Source: Cordia subcordata | Lineage: Eukaryota; Streptophyta; Magnoliopsida; Boraginales; Cordiaceae | NCBI GenBank assembly: GCA_028554755.1 | Contig: JAPTOF010000015.1 | Span: 10,706,501-10,770,500 of the forward strand | Direction of reading: 5' to 3' | Length of the DNA: 64,000 bases | Position numbers and translations under genes: made by a program | The notes under the pieces: generated by a model | The model's database searches: none | Told to the model about the DNA's origin: nothing | What the model saw: only the letters and a program-made list of their open reading frames with translations | In this document: piece after piece, positions 22,704 to 35,933 of the stretch | Position numbering within the stretch: position 1 is the stretch's first letter | Layout: each line of letters begins with the position of its first letter

Positions 22704-24603
22704 TGTTAGGATTAGTATGCCCTAAAGCTCACTTGTACATGACATTTTGGATATGAAACAATGTATAATCATATTTTTGTTAAATGGCATTATGAGTTTC
22801 TTACATATAATCTCTGTTATGTTTTATCGATACATGTATGAAGGTCCTTTGACTTGCACTAATGACTTGGGTGTGCAGTGAGGCTGGACGCACAGTAGGT
22901 CCAAGTCTAGATTTAGTCACATCATAAATTGAATCCATAACCAAATAAGTAGTGTTGGGCACTCTACTGGGATAAGGTTATATTGAGCAAGTCTCCTCTT
23001 TGAGGGTGATCTACCTAGGTCATTGGAGGACTTTCTGGATTTGTCTCAATAGTACGTGTGTCACGTATTGGATAGGACCATTGTGAGTATGTTTTCTAGC
23101 GACGTACTATCAAAGAAAGAAAACAAGACACTCACTGCTACTAAATGATCATTGCTCTTAATCTTGAGTATATGTGGATGAACTAATGAAGTTAGGGTTT
23201 AGTACTTTGATTCACTGTGGGTGAGATCTTATTTTATTAGGATCAACAGCCTTGTGCATTGAGTGCTAAGTTCTAATTAATTAGAACATGCATATGCAAA
23301 ATGGAATCTATGTGCCGTCTTTGGGATTGTCCAAATTTATCATCCGAATCTAGATCTAGTGATACTACCTTTATAGGTGTGTCGGTCATATGGCTTGAGG
23401 GTCGCCCCCGAGATCAAGAGATTCCATGACCAAGGATGGTTGGCAACAGGACAAGAAACCCAACGGAAAAAGATACAGCTAAGGAGGTGATAGTACACAG
23501 GCCAAAGGACCGATCTTAGCTGTGGGTATACATAGAGGGGCATTATGGTCAGTTATTTAGTAGGTCAAAGACAAAGTTCACATTCTTTTGTGATAAGCTT
23601 TTGGGTAATGACAATTATTCTTGGAGTGCAACTTTGATCTTATGGTGGAATAGATCGAAGTTAAAAATAATTATTATGTCGCCTAGATCGGGCAAGGATA
23701 ATTTTAATTATTTTTGGAAGCCAATGATAATTGTGTCTTCTTGGTCCCTTCCCTAGTTGAAATGACTTTGAGAGAGTAATCTTGAAAGAGCAAATTCCAT
23801 ATTGTGGTAGTAGCCTTATTGGGCCAAAGCTTGAAATTGGGTTTGGGCTTTCTTTAGAGTCCAAGATAACCTAATTGGGCTAGGATGGTTTCCTATTGGG
23901 CTTGGGCCTCCACATGGATTATGGACTATGTGTTGGACTTGGATAATGGGCTTGGCCTAAGTCTTCCAAGACAAGTGGACAACTTGCAAAATACTACAAA
24001 AACAAGTGGACAACTTGCACAAGTCTTGCAAGACAAGATTGACAAGTTTCAAAAAGGAAATACTACATGGAAATTTTCTCCCACATTGAAAGTTTAGCAA
24101 CTTTAGATGCCAAGGTTCTCTCTATAAATAGACAAGACCCTACACCTTTTACGTATTCCACTTTGTAGTTGATTTCTTCCATTTTGGCAAGAAAATACTA
24201 CAACACATAGTACACACTTATTGTGTGATTTTTGCTCTAGTTTTTCAAGAGCATATTACTTTGCTTCTTCCCACACAAGAGGCTATTCTCTCAAGATAAG
24301 TCTCTTTAATCATAGGGAAGAAGACTAGGGAGTTGCTTATTGTGACAACCTTATAGCAAATTTTTGGTGGCCTTGTTCGTGAACGGGAATAAAGCTCGTG
24401 ACCGGTTTTAGCTTCATCAAAGACCCCACGCTTCAAGAGGTTAGCTTTATATATTTTGCAAGTACTAGTTATATTCTATATATGTTCTTAAGCATGTTCT
24501 TGTGTGTGTAATGTGGATATTTTATTTTCCTAGCATGTTTTCTTAGTTATAATATAGAAAATATGGACTAGGATACCCCACACTTAATAATATCGATCCT
24601 ACA
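22704..24603 (+). mobile_element. S2: 1900-bp Copia-like solo LTR in the RT of G2
   Basis: Termini TGTTAGGATT...AATATCGATCCTACA (TG...CA) and a perfect 5-bp TSD GGCTC (22699-22703 and 24604-24608). Joining the flanks gives the uninterrupted host reading CTCTAAATGGCTCTCAATCA, as in G3 at 58370. A TATA box TATAAATA lies near 24122 and a polyadenylation-side segment follows, so the LTR is in plus orientation. No primer site or coding sequence is present. The TGTTAGGA start is typical of plant Copia LTRs, so lineage is inferred from the ends only. It shares no obvious similarity with K apart from the terminal bases. Confidence 0.9.
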
Positions 24604-25293
24604 GGCTCTCAATCATATCACTAAAAATGGCCATCATACACTTCTGAAAAGTTGCTGGGGCATTGCATAGACCAAAAGGCATCCTCCTATAGGTAAAAAT
24701 GCCATAAGGGCAAGTAAAGGTGGTCTTTTCCTAGTCCTCGGAAAACACGAGGATTTGATTATACCCAGAATATCCATCTAGAAAGTAATAGTAGCTATGC
24801 CCAGCTACTCTATCTAAAATCTGATCTAGAAAAGGTCAATGGGAAATGATCCTTCCTAGTTTTAGAGTTGAGCTTCTTATAATTACAAACTCTCTACCCC
24901 ATGGGAATATGTGTAGGGATAAGCTCTCCTTTCTCATTCTATACAACTGTGATCCCGAACTTCTTAGGGATGACTTGGACTAGGCTAACCCACTCACTAT
25001 CGGAGATCGAAAAAATAATGTCTGTATCTAAAAGCTTAATGATCTCTTTTTAACTACTTCGCTCATGTGTGGGTTTAGCCTTCTTTGTATCTCCCCAAAA
25101 AGAATGGCTCCATCCTCAAGGTGAATACGATGCATGCAAATCGAAGGGTGTATACCTCTCAAATCATCAATTTTTCACCCCATAGCCTTCTTATGTTTCC
25201 TAAGAACCTCTAAGAGATGCTCTTCGTGCTCAGTAGAAAGATTGGAAGCTATGATAATTGGAAGGGTCTCACTAGAGCCTAGGAACGCAAACT
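24604..25293 (-). pseudogene. G2 N-terminal half of RT
   Basis: Continues the RT N-terminal to the S2 insertion. The block PFGLCNAPATFQKCMMAIFS (about 24620-24680) is intact. Further N-terminal pieces are IQRRLNPHMSEVVKK and the HKKAM-x-KIDDLRGI block near 25000-25290. Several stops and at least two frameshifts are present. Confidence 0.85.
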
Positions 25294-26164
25294 TCAAATG
25301 ATCAGGAAGGATTTGAGCTCTAAAGAAGAACTAGGCTCAACCAAGAGAGACTTAACCTCAACATCATCAATGAGAATATTACTAGAGTTAAGACTAGAAG
25401 GAACAACCTCAAGTGACTTATCAATCAAGGAACTCTCAACTAAGGAGGTAGAGGTTATACACTTCCGCTTGAAGGTGTCTAAATCAAAGCTAGTCAACGA
25501 TTCCTCAAATTTTCTAAAATCTTCTTTATCGGTCATAGTTCTCTCTATAAAGTCTTCGACACAAGAATCAATCGCATCAACCCTAAAGCATTCTTCTCCA
25601 TCCTTTCCTCCTATACTAGCCCTATTCACTACTTTGGAAACCTTCATGGTGGACCTCAAATTCCCAAATTTCATCTCTAATAACCCCGAGCTATAGTGAA
25701 TAATAGCATCCGCGGTAGCAAGGAAGGGGCAACCTAGTAGAAAGGGTGTAGAATATCTAGAGTCATGACCCAAATCCATATCTAACACTATGAAGTCAAT
25801 AGGGCATACAAACTCACCAACCTGGACCATAACATCCTCTACCACATCCCTAGGTCTATGCTCGGATCTGTTAGCTAGTTGAAGAATAACATGCGTAAGG
25901 GACAACTCAGTTAAAGTAAGGAATGAGATTCACATTGGACCCTAAATCTAACAAGGCGTGATCAATTTGAGTTTGACGGATCCTACAAGGAATTGTGAAA
26001 GCTCTGGGGTTACTCATTTTGGCCGGAAGGCCCGAAGTACAAATATGGCTCACCTTCTTCGTAACCCTCACCTTTTTAGGAATGTTCAATGACCTACACT
26101 TCCTTGTACAAAGATCCTTAAAGAACTTAGAATAGGAGGGAATGGAAAAGATCGCATCTATCAA
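25294..26164 (-). pseudogene. G2 retropepsin-type protease and linker to RT
   Basis: The protease active-site block LLDLGSNVNLIPY lies at 25907-26164 and the distal block VDFIVLDM-like (IDFIVLDMDLGHDSRYSTP) with LLGCPFLATADAII at 25600-25905. The usual LGRPFL is LGCPFL. A frameshift near 25905 separates the two halves. An acidic linker (25294-25600, rich in D/E/S) leads into the RT. All pieces share the order of G1 and G3. Confidence 0.85.
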
Positions 26165-28366
26165 AGGAAGTTGACCTTAAGGTCTTTAAGATGCTTTAAA
26201 ATATTGAAAAACCTAGAATCCTTATTAGGTGTAGGCTTCTCTAAAGCGAATAGGAAGGGAACTCTAGGTGCAACACCTCTAGACACATTAGAATCATCAA
26301 TAGGCTCCTTTTCCTCTTGATGGAGGTGGGAAGGACTACTCTCTCCATGGTCTCTAATAGGCTCAACTCTCTCAATAGGACCCTCTCTAGAATCTCTCTC
26401 AACAAGGCTACTATGTGGCTCTCTAGACTTGGAAGGACCACTAGGTCCAGGCATTGCAAAGTTAACTCCTACCCTATTATCCACTATCCTACCACTCCTA
26501 AGAGTGGTGACAGCCTTAGCCTGGGCCTGAGGGGGATAAGTGATATCGGTGGAGGAATAAGACTAGACTCTAAGGTTCACCTCTAGCTGAGAAGGCAATT
26601 TCCTAGGGTTTCTATTGCTCAACTGCATGGCAATCTGCCCTAACTATGTCTTAAACCTAGCCATTTGCTGCCTATAACTAGCCATCTCTTGCCTACTATC
26701 GGTTAACTCCTGCTGCTAATTTTGAATAAACTACATTAACTTTATCACATCATTGCTAGAAGACAGGCTACTAGAAGGAGCAGGTAAAGCTTGAGGTTAA
26801 GGAGTACTAGTGAGATGAGGCTGATTAAGATGACAGAAACTTGGGGGATATTGAGGACGGGGTCACTGCTGGGGTTGAGCTTAGGCATGTGAACTAGACT
26901 CGTGCTGACCTTGTCTCTAAGAAAATTTTGGGTTATCCCTCCAACTCGGATTGTTTGTGTTCGAGTATGGATTATACTCACGAGAATAACCTTGTATGGC
27001 ACACACTTGCTCCTTCATAAACTCGAGAAACTGGGATGCTAAAGGGCAAGCTACAATCTCATGAGACGATTCGGAACATAATGCACAAACCTCAATAACT
27101 AAAGGGGCAGAGGAAAAACCTATGGAACTAGTCTTATGACCATGAGATGAAAGAGACAATGAAATGAATTGATCTACCTTATTTGTTAAAGCCTCTACCT
27201 TAGCGGGTAAATCTAAAGAAACTCCAACCTCACTAACACTTTTCCTGTTACCTCCTCGACTAGATCTTTCCATAGCAAAATTATGAAAAGAATTTTCAGC
27301 CATCAACTCCATTTCCATGCCTCAGCTGGTCTTAAAAGATAGAAGCCACTACTAGAGGCAGCATTAACCATCATCCTATTTTGTTCATTTAAACCTCGAA
27401 AGAAGAATTGCAAGAGGTCATGGTTACCGTACTCGTGATGTAGACATTATCTAAGAAGGTCTTTGAACCTCTCCTAAGCCTCATGAAAAGAATCTAGAAA
27501 ATGTTAGGAGAAAGTCGTAATAGCGGTCCTAAGATCAGTTGTCTTGGCCATGGGATAGAATTTTGAAAGAACTTAGATTGAAGCTCAGCCCATGTAGTAA
27601 TGAAAACATTAGGTAAGGAATGCAACCAAGCCTCAACCTTATCCTTAAGAGAGAAAGGAAACAATCTTAGACGTAGAGATTGGGGACATGAAGAGTGGAA
27701 CTCATTTCAACAAAATCAGTAATATGCTCTAGAGGACTCTCATTGCTTCTCCCATAGAAGAAAGGAAGCATGGCCAACATATTAGGCTTAATCTCGAAGT
27801 TTGTCTCTCTCAAACCCAGAATTTGAATAGCCAAATTAGGCTCAAAGGCTTCCAGGAGAAAGAATTGCCTAAAAGTGGGTTCCTCATCTATGGGTGGGTT
27901 TGGTCTAAGGGGCTCTTGTCTAAAATGATCTTGGGCTTGATGCCTATGGTGATTATGAGGTGGAATGGGATTCATTTAGGGAATGGAAGGATTAGGAGGA
28001 TGATCAAGATCGGCCATCTCCTCAAGAAGATCTCCTAAATTCCAAAAATTTCTGGTAACCCTATCAGGTTCAGGATTAAAGGGAACTAGGGGATTTCTAA
28101 AGGATCTCCTACCAAGCATGCACAAACTATCCTAACTCCGGCCACTTCAACCCCCAAAAACTTCAACAATCCTAAGACTACAGCAAATAAACCACAATCC
28201 TAGAAAGTCTACTAAAAGCAAAAACAAAAGTAGAAATAGATAAACAAGAACTAAAGCAAGATAATATAAACAAGAAGCAAGATAAGCAAAAACTAAACAA
28301 ACCATCAAGTAAAAGCAAGTTAAACAAATACAGAAACTACTAAAACACACAAACAAAGAATGCAAC
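26165..28366 (-). pseudogene. G2 gag polyprotein region, degraded
   Basis: From the primer site on the minus strand: gag N-terminus with PTFRQFFLLEAFEPNLAIQI (27667-27975) and the capsid start LAMLPFFYGRSNESPLEHIT, a broken capsid core (27320-27660; AWERF-type and GLNEQNRMM blocks readable across frames), then a nucleocapsid segment (26917-27318) with the zinc knuckle CALCSESSHEIVACP (CX2CX4HX4C), then a charged linker (26161-26484) running into protease. The gag and linker pieces share a frame, so gag and pol were probably one ORF. Confidence 0.85.
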
Positions 28367-28384
28367 TCCCTGGCAACGGGGCCA
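28367..28384 (-). other. G2 primer-binding site (tRNA-Asp)
   Basis: Plus strand TCCCTGGCAACGGGGCCA, 16 of 18 identical to the tRNA-Asp 3' end, 6 bp before the LTR start at 28391. Confidence 0.9.
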
Positions 28385-28390
28385 AGAACT

Positions 28391-30257
28391 TGATGTCATC
28401 TCTCAGGTGCAAGCTCTAAAGATCTGCAAGTACACGAATTAGTATAGTAGGGTGTGTACGAGAACAGGTGTCAAACCACAGGGAGGCTAGTTGGTAGAAT
28501 GGATTCTGTGCTTGTGTGTCCTAAAGGTGCAGAAATGAAAGCCTATACTAAGCATATTTTTTTGGATTTTCTATTAATGAGAGGTCGAGAGTTAGAAAAT
28601 AAAACTATGCTATGAGAATGGAAAGTGGGGAAACAAGCTAATCTAAAGGGAACTAATAAATGCAAAAGTGTTAGGGCAACTTGGACTTATGAACGTGTGA
28701 TTTTATACTTAGATGCTATAGGATTAAAGAATGATGGCTTACTATAGTGATTGCTCCTAGCTAGGTTACTAATTAGTGTCCTAATTTCCCCTAGGACTTG
28801 GTGAAGGTCTGTCCCTAGGCGACGCCTCCAAGAGCTACAGCGTGGTCCTTATGACCTAGGGCCTTAAGAGTGACTAACTAGCTCCCTAGATAACTAAGAA
28901 TGAACCTACCCTAGTACCTAAACCATTGGCTGGATTTAAAGCCATAACCTAGTGTTACTAGGGTCGGCTAAACCTATCCAGAAACCTATTAGCTAGATTT
29001 AAAGCCTAAGGAGACTCAACCTAGGCTAGCCCTAAATTACATGTCGTCATTCTAAGGTCACTACAACGGAATTCAACTTGCTAGCACATTTATACATGTT
29101 CTAGGCCAGGGTGTTCGTGAATAACATGATCTATTTGACTACCAAACATCGTCATGCTCGGATTACACAATTAGAATCAATTAAGCCAACATGTATGCGT
29201 TATTGAAGTCATATTCACTACTAGGTATGCAAACATACATATAGACATGAATGTAAGCATTACCCACTTCATAGCATTCATATATAAACACATAGACATA
29301 ATTATAGTATGGATTAGATGTGTTTAGTAACAAATAGACTTCAATTTATACACATTCTACTCATTTAGGCATTTTATCAAACACTTAGACATGAATGAGA
29401 AAATAACCATTTGAACAAGAAAATCAAAACATGTATGTGTTAAGCCATCAAATCCCATCTCATAAGAGTATATAGCTAACCCATTACATAAGCTAAATTA
29501 TCCTACACAAATCTACTTAATCATAATAAAAAATAGAATGAAAGAGAGATTATGAAACTTCCCTTTCATCCTACTAATCTTGTACAAATCCCTTGAGTAA
29601 ACTCTAATCCAAATGTTTGAAACCCTCTAAATTGAGCTTGATTAAAGGTGAGAGATGTGTAAGAAAATGTGTGTGAGGTGGGTAAGAATTAGGGTTAAGT
29701 GTGTGAGATGTAGGTGTGAAGTATGTGTGATAGGTCTAAAAGTCTCCCTCTTTAGGTCTGAAAATCGAGCTTTTATATCAGCTACTGCGCACTGCCGATG
29801 GACTAGCACTTTGGAGGGGTAGTCGACTGGTTTTTTCTGGTAGTTCCTGGCTAGGTCGACCAGCTTCAAGGAGGAACTCGACCGGCAATTTTCGGTTGCT
29901 TTCTAAAGCGGCTGGTCGACCTAGTCGGTCGACAGGCTTTTCTTCTAGGTCGTCTGGCTGACTTTTCTTCCTTCATTCTTTGTCTTTCCGACCTCAGATC
30001 TTCTCCCCTCGACCTGTGCATCTTTTATCTTCATCACCCATCAATGTCCACGTTTCGTTTCAACCCTATAGCTCACGTAAGGCACACAATTAAGCATTTA
30101 GTATAGCATTTGACTTAGAAACTCAACTATGTACATTTGCTTACACTCAAGCCTAACTCTAGTATATGTATTATACTAATGCATCTTCTAAGGCTCAGAA
30201 CACCTCTTAAACATAAGCAATTAACAACATAAACGTACACAACAACACAACATATCA
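28391..30257 (-). repeat. G2 5' LTR (1867 bp)
   Basis: Plus-strand ends TGATGTCATC...CAACATATCA. Aligns throughout with 14643-16490. Leader palindromes at 28926-28945 and 28989-29008 (the second decayed), minus-strand TATA-like GATATAAAAG near 29770, GGTCGACC cluster at about 29798-29937, and U3 inverted repeat at 30094-30182. The promoter would drive minus-strand transcription through gag. Confidence 0.9.
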
Positions 30258-31062
30258 CATATCTACCCTAATTAAGCATAAAACAAGGAAATCAAACTCC
30301 CACACCCCCAAACCTAAACTTTGCTTGTCCTCAAGCAAATAGAGCAAAACCACACAACAAGCAATTAGGCATCACAAAGAAAGTAAGGATGGTGGGACAA
30401 GGTAGATAAGAAAGGACAAGTAGAGGAAGGATAAATACAACCTTGTTTTCCTTATAAGCCCTCTGATGCCAATGGATAATGATTAAACTACTAATCCCTA
30501 TCTCTCAACAAATCATAAGCTCTCACAAAGCACAAGGGTCAGTAGCATTACCATGCAAGCTTGCATTGGCATCATCAAATGATAAACAAGGTGTCTGAAG
30601 AAGAGGAAATGGTAGAAGTGAGGATCAATACTTAGGAGGGTGAAAAACAAAAAAAAAAATGAAAAGCAAATGAAAATTAAAGAACCAAAATAACAAAAAA
30701 CCAAAAGCAAGTAAAAGACATAGAAAACAAAAAGGGTATAAACATGTCTAGGGTGCGACCTAGTAGTGCTTGATTTAACGCCTCCAACCGGGTGCTAATG
30801 TTAGAGCAAACAATGTTTAAAATTACGAGGCACAAATTGCTGAATATTCAACCAAGCGCAAACGATAAAGGAAAAAGGTCATGCAACAAATGATGGGCAA
30901 CGAATGCATAATGCACCCACTTCCTAAATCTCACCCCGTATCATCAAAGGAAAATGTGTGCACAAGTATGGAAGATGTCATACTTAAACATGAAAATCAT
31001 TACCCGTTTGCTCTCTAATCAACCACCCCATGGCTTTTTTCTCATGATCAAGTGTACAAAAT
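30258..31062 (-). other. N1 3' internal region, second part
   Basis: Continues N1 after G2. Contains the inner polypurine-like tract (30301-30340; minus strand GGACAAGCAAAGTTTAGG then TTTGGGGGTGTGGG) and, at about 30750-30810, the conserved block that reads GATTTAACGCCTCCAACCGG on the plus strand and is shared with N2, N3 and N4. The final bases (CACCCCATGGCTTTTTTCTC, 31024-31043) correspond to the region just downstream of the N-family ORF in N2 (37585) and N3 (42430). K interrupts at 31063. Confidence 0.82.
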
Positions 31063-32597
31063 TGTGGAGAATTTCCCGGGATTTCCACACGCAGGATCAA
31101 GCTCTAGAATTAAAATTTTTAGAGATTTAGAATAACGTCATAATTCTTGCACTGAAAGCTTTGCCTTACGGAAGTATTGAGCTCTCCTTTTTCATACATG
31201 ATCAAGAACTAGCAGGAGAAGGCTAATTTTTGGGTTAGGGTTTTGGAAGAGAGTTCTGACAACTATAATTAGGTTTTTTCAAAAATCATCGTACAAAATA
31301 ATGAGAAACTCTCCTTATATAGGGAGATCTAGACTTTCCATAAAACCCATTCCCATAACCCAATAAGCCCAAGTCTTTGGGCTTAGAATTTTGGATTTCT
31401 AAAATTCATATTAATGCCCAAATTAAGTCCATATTTAATTTATATAAAATAGCCCATGAATTAATTCTGATCTACATGTCTAGTCCTAGCTAGACATAGT
31501 CAAAATTAATTCTATGACCCATAATAGGTAATTAAACATTATAATATTTAATTCTCAATCAAACATCTATAATATTAATTACTTATAATATGATTTAATT
31601 CATAATTAAATAATAACACATTTAATTCATAATTAAAAGTGACCGACATTATTATAATGGGGTCAACCTTCCAACTAATTCCCGACCAAATGCGTGACTC
31701 TGTAGATTCAAACTTAAATCAGTAATACAAGAACTATTCTTATACCTATCGATGATACCGTCTAGCAATAGTTCTCGATGTCTAAATAAGTCGAATAGTT
31801 GCAAGGCAATATTCAACGAACCTGGCACTATGGTGGATTCCCTATGACCCTCGATATTCTAAAATAACCCTAGAAGCGTGGTAGATTGTCAAACCCCTAA
31901 CTAGCTATTCCATGTCAAGTCCAATCTTGTCATTACTGATCATGACATAACCACGTGACACATAACATTGAAAGCTTTGGCCAAAGTCTTAATGAATTAG
32001 GACTAAGCAGAATATCATTCTCTTAATACCTAGAGCGGTCAATCCCATCTTGACCTACACATTGACTTCACGGCACTTGCCCACACCTAATAGCCTTTCA
32101 TTACTAGATTAGAAATCTGGATAGTCTGGTACCAAAGCGTGACGAGTAATCCACAAGTCTCTATGGCAATCTCAGGCCTAAGGGAATACGACATCCATGT
32201 ACACCACAAGTTATCCTTTGATAGTAGGGTAAATATCACATGATACTCATAATAGAGTCATATTCAGTGAGCATGTCTCCACACCTCACCATGGGTCACA
32301 CCGGTGTCTCCACACCCCTTGGTTAAGAGGATAACCAACCATGTAATGCATTATAAACTACTCTTGATGAAATCGATGTCTTAGTATTGATCCTATCATT
32401 TGATTATGAATTAGGTTCAAGGACAACTGGGCTATTTCTCATTCACATAACCCCACTAGGTCATCCTAAGGACTACGTCATGATCTAGCAATTGAGGAAA
32501 AGATGTACGATATGATGTAACATTGAAAGTAAGATGATTCATGTACAAATAAGTGAATCTACAATGGACGACTGATTTTAGGTTACCATTCCTAACA
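31063..32597 (-). repeat. K 3' LTR of a Copia element (1535 bp)
   Basis: On the minus strand the unit starts TGTTAGGAATGG and ends AAATTCTCCACA (TG...CA). A minus-strand TATA box (CTATATAAGG, near 31315) precedes a leader of about 250 bp. The region 31390-31660 is unusually rich in TTAATT/AATTAA. Immediately outside the U3 end (32598 onward) the minus strand reads CCAAGTGACAGA before TGTTAGG, the usual place and form of a Copia polypurine tract (AAGTGGGAGA type). No matching LTR is found to the right, so the element is truncated. Confidence 0.85.
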
Positions 32598-33946
32598 ATC
32601 TGTCACTTGGACTAAAGCTAGTTGGATCTGTATCTTATACACATCTTTTTATGATCCCGAAGGCTTTAGCTAAGAAGTTGGCAAAACATTCTTTATTATA
32701 CGTTATTCACAAAAAATCATTACCTCTAGCTTCAAGAAAGAGATAACATCTAAACATAAGCTTAGAACTCTTCTGGCAAACATAATCTCAAATATTGCAG
32801 CTATCATCTTTGTTTGACGAGAATCTAAAATTAGTCCAACTAATTAGTTTCAAGTCAAACTTCTCCATGAACAAGCCACTGGTACTCTTGAACTCCAAAT
32901 GCTAAGGGATAGTTCCACCTGTTACCAGTGTTTCTAGCTGGGATCAGGATGATGCCTATGGGTTACTCTAACCGAAAGTATACCTTATTTGGCCATGCAT
33001 ATGACACAATGTACTTAGTGAATCCTATTGTCTAAGCAATTAGGATTCTACTTATACATTTCTTTAAGAGAAATTTGTCAAACAATTTCTCTTGAGGAAT
33101 GAATTTCTAAGAACCTTCTTTGAATTCAATACATTGAACTATTTCAACATGAAATCAATGTACGTATACTAGGATAATCCCATTACCCTCTCTAATCTAT
33201 CCATATAGATTATGATCCCAAGTACATAAGATACCATTCTGAAAAACTTTTATGGAGAACAAAGCAATACATATAGTTTTCCACTTTATAGTATCAAAAT
33301 GTCATTCACATTACTGTAAATAAATATAAGGCACACTTCGTTCTTGACAAAGGCATACGTCTTGATACTTAATTAAAAATAAGTATTAACCCAAAATACT
33401 TGCACAAAACCACTCATGAGCCTAATAGACATATGCTCTACAATCTCGCCAGTAAATGCGAACTATCTAACTATGTCATACATCTTCTCTTTCAGCTTAT
33501 CATGAAGGAAAGCCATCTAGGCACCTACTGATTAGATTTCATGATACTTACATGCATCTCATACATGAATGATGCAAATGAATTCGAACATCATCACTAG
33601 AAGAAATGTCTTGTCATAGTGAAACTACTACATTCACAAGGCCTCCTAGCAACGAGTTGGGCATTGTAGGTCTTAGTCTATTAAAACCCTTTCATGAACC
33701 ATTTTTCACTATACAGGTCTTAGCAAGTATACGAGCCAACCAATGACCATACATTGTTGACATTTGAGATTTCTTGAAGGATTACCTTGGATTAAGCAAG
33801 TTCTTGGTGTTTATGCCTCTATCCAGTATCTTCACAAGTGAGCAAATTCACATTGTTCTCTAGCAGTTTAATGGAATTTTGCTCTAGACAAGGATTTAAG
33901 ACCTTTCTGTTGGACGTGGTACTTTACCAAAATCACCTAAGTGATA
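32598..33946 (-). pseudogene. K Copia RT-RNase H fragment, many frameshifts
   Basis: Minus-strand translation in shifting frames gives Copia RT/RNase H landmarks in order: an AFLNG-type piece (AFLHDKLKEKMY), TYAFVKNEV then VNDILIL (the YVDDIL box with D to N), GIIIYMDRLERVMGLS, FNVLNSKKVL, the RNase H block KSTSG, and a C-terminal FAKAFG-like end just before the LTR. The Angela/Tork side of Copia is likely from the IYRDR...GLSQ...NSKKG pattern, but this is only my reading. It breaks off at 33946, where the N2 LTR begins; integrase, gag and the 5' LTR are missing. Confidence 0.75.
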
Positions 33947-35933
33947 TGATACATTATTTTGGAGCACAAGCCTAAATAGCTCGCAAATGCACAGGTCGTG
34001 TGTAATACGGTGTGTGCAAGTGCAGGGTCAAATCCACAGGAAGGCCTAATGTGTGAGGTGTCCTAAGTTATGTGTGTCCTTAAAAGCTACGTGTTGAGTT
34101 CCTAAACTACGATATTTTTGGGTTTTTCATTTAAAGGGAACCCAGGAAAGGTAAATCTAAGCTAAGGAAAGAAAATAAAAAGGCACTGTGTGTGTGTGAT
34201 GGGGGAATCAAGCAGATGCTAACACGTGGAAATGAGAAAGAAGGTGATTATGACTTGCAAATGGGAGATTACTACTTCCGTCTAGGTTACTTGATGGATT
34301 AAACTTGGTTGCTCTCGTTTAGACTCCCAATTAACCTCCTAATTATACCCTAAGCCTCAGTGCCAATCTGTCCCAAAGTGTCGATCCTTAGAGCCACAGC
34401 ATATGGTTTTTATGACTTAGGGCTATAGGGCTAGCTAGTTATGATTTTAGGTGACTTAGATCGATCTAACCCTAGTGTCTAAACCGTTGGCAAGATTTAA
34501 AGCCAAGACCTAGTCCATCTAAGGTTGACTAACATACCATGAAACCTATTAGCTGGATTTATAGCTAAGGGAGACTCAACCTAGGCTAGCCATTAGCTAT
34601 GCATCACAGATCATCATCATAATAGTGGGTATTAACGTTTAAGTGCAAAGAAAACACATCTAGGGCATAGCGTTAAAGAATAATCTGGGGTATTCTACTA
34701 CTAAGCACATATACATACTTAGATTAAACCAATTTAAGCAATAACACCCAACATATAAGCAATAAAAGCTATTTATGCTATTAAGTATGCTAACACACAC
34801 ATAGATATGTATGTAGTCATACCCACTTCATGTAATCACCACACAAACACATAGACATGCTAGCATAATGATTTAGAGATGATTAATAGCATAATAGACT
34901 TCAATATATATATGCAACTTCATTGAGACATTTCAACAAACACATAATCATGTATGTAAAATGGCCTTTGAAACCTTAAGCATAAAGCATATATACATAA
35001 ATTCATTAAGCACCCATTACAAAAGAGTAGTAATTGATCCATAAATACAAAAATAATCACCTTACATAGCTCTATTCAAACATAATTAGACTTAGGATAA
35101 AAGAGAGATACCCTTCTATCCATAGCCAAGCTTTATTATCCATGAGCTATACCCAAATCCTAGTGTTTGATCCTCTTGGATCCTTGATTCTAGTGTTAAA
35201 TGTGTTTAGAAGTGAGTGTGTGAGTTGGTTTTAGGTGGATTTTGGGGTTAGGGAAATGGGTGTATGGATTGCTTGGTGTTTTCTCCTAAAAAATGGCTTA
35301 AAGGTGGCTTAAATAGAGCTGTCAACATATAAAGCCAGGGCCTAGCCGGTCGACCGGCTTTGGGGCTGAGTCAAACGTCCTAAATTGGCCAAGATTCATC
35401 AATTGGCCTTGATAGAATGTCGACCAGTCTTGACAGTAAAATGTTTATATCTTGCTCGTTTTGGCTCTAATTCGCACACCTTTTTTTCTATGGCTTTGTA
35501 TCACTTTTGAGGATCTCCCAAGCCATCTTTTGCACATTAAAACATGTCCAAACTTTGTCCATGTCCTTCATTGGTTCCAAGCTTTGAATTTGGCTCCTGT
35601 TGCATTCAGTTTCATCTCGATTGCTCCTTCTTTTGCCCGATCAGTTCCGAATGCACTTTTCTTCATTCTTTTATGTCCGAAACACCCTTGGCTTTGTTCC
35701 ACACTCTAAGCACCCTTTATCAAGCTTCAATTATCTTCTCGAATCTCACCATAAAACAAGCAATAAATGCGTATTAGTGTAGCATTTAAGTCTTAAGCTC
35801 AACTATAAACATGTAAACCATAATATGCACAAGTATGACCTAAATGCTATACTAATACATCAAATGAAGCACAAAACACCTCAAAACAAATATATACATG
35901 TAAGGCACAAGCACACACAAAACCAACATATCA
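33947..35933 (-). repeat. N2 3' LTR (1987 bp)
   Basis: Plus-strand ends TGATACATTATTTTGGAGCA...CAACATATCA. Same LTR group as N1 (11776) but a distinct subfamily: it lacks the second CTAGAGCTAC block of N1 and differs through much of the start. Leader palindromes at 34487-34506 and 34549-34568 (TTAGCTGGATTTATAGCTAA). A perfect 16-bp palindrome AGCCGGTCGACCGGCT lies at 35344-35359. The U3 inverted repeat is at 35769-35858. The LTR at 47968 does not look like its partner. Confidence 0.82.

Larger units (their letters stand above)
14643..30257 (-). mobile_element. G2: Ty3 (Athila/Tat-clade) element carrying two insertions
   Basis: Complete minus-strand element with both LTRs (14643-16490, 28391-30257), primer site (28367-28384), gag, protease, RT, RNase H, integrase and 3' region. 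It is interrupted by LINE relic L (17179-19786) and solo LTR S2 (22704-24603). It sits inside N1 between N1's two polypurine-like tracts. The flanking pentamers TACAT (14638-14642) and CATAT (30258-30262) agree at 3 of 5 positions, an aged TSD. Damage is intermediate between G1 and G3. Confidence 0.92.

Noticed and set aside
28147..28365. Very hydrophobic 72-codon minus-strand frame next to the G2 primer site (also 61943-62209 in G3)
   Set aside because: It lies in the A/AAGC-rich untranslated leader between primer site and gag; the hydrophobicity follows from the T-rich complement and it has no start context shared by copies.
35452..35782. Overlapping 60-85-codon plus-strand frames near the N2 LTR end
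   Set aside because: They lie in U3 of the N2 LTR in antisense and have no counterpart in N1 or other LTRs.
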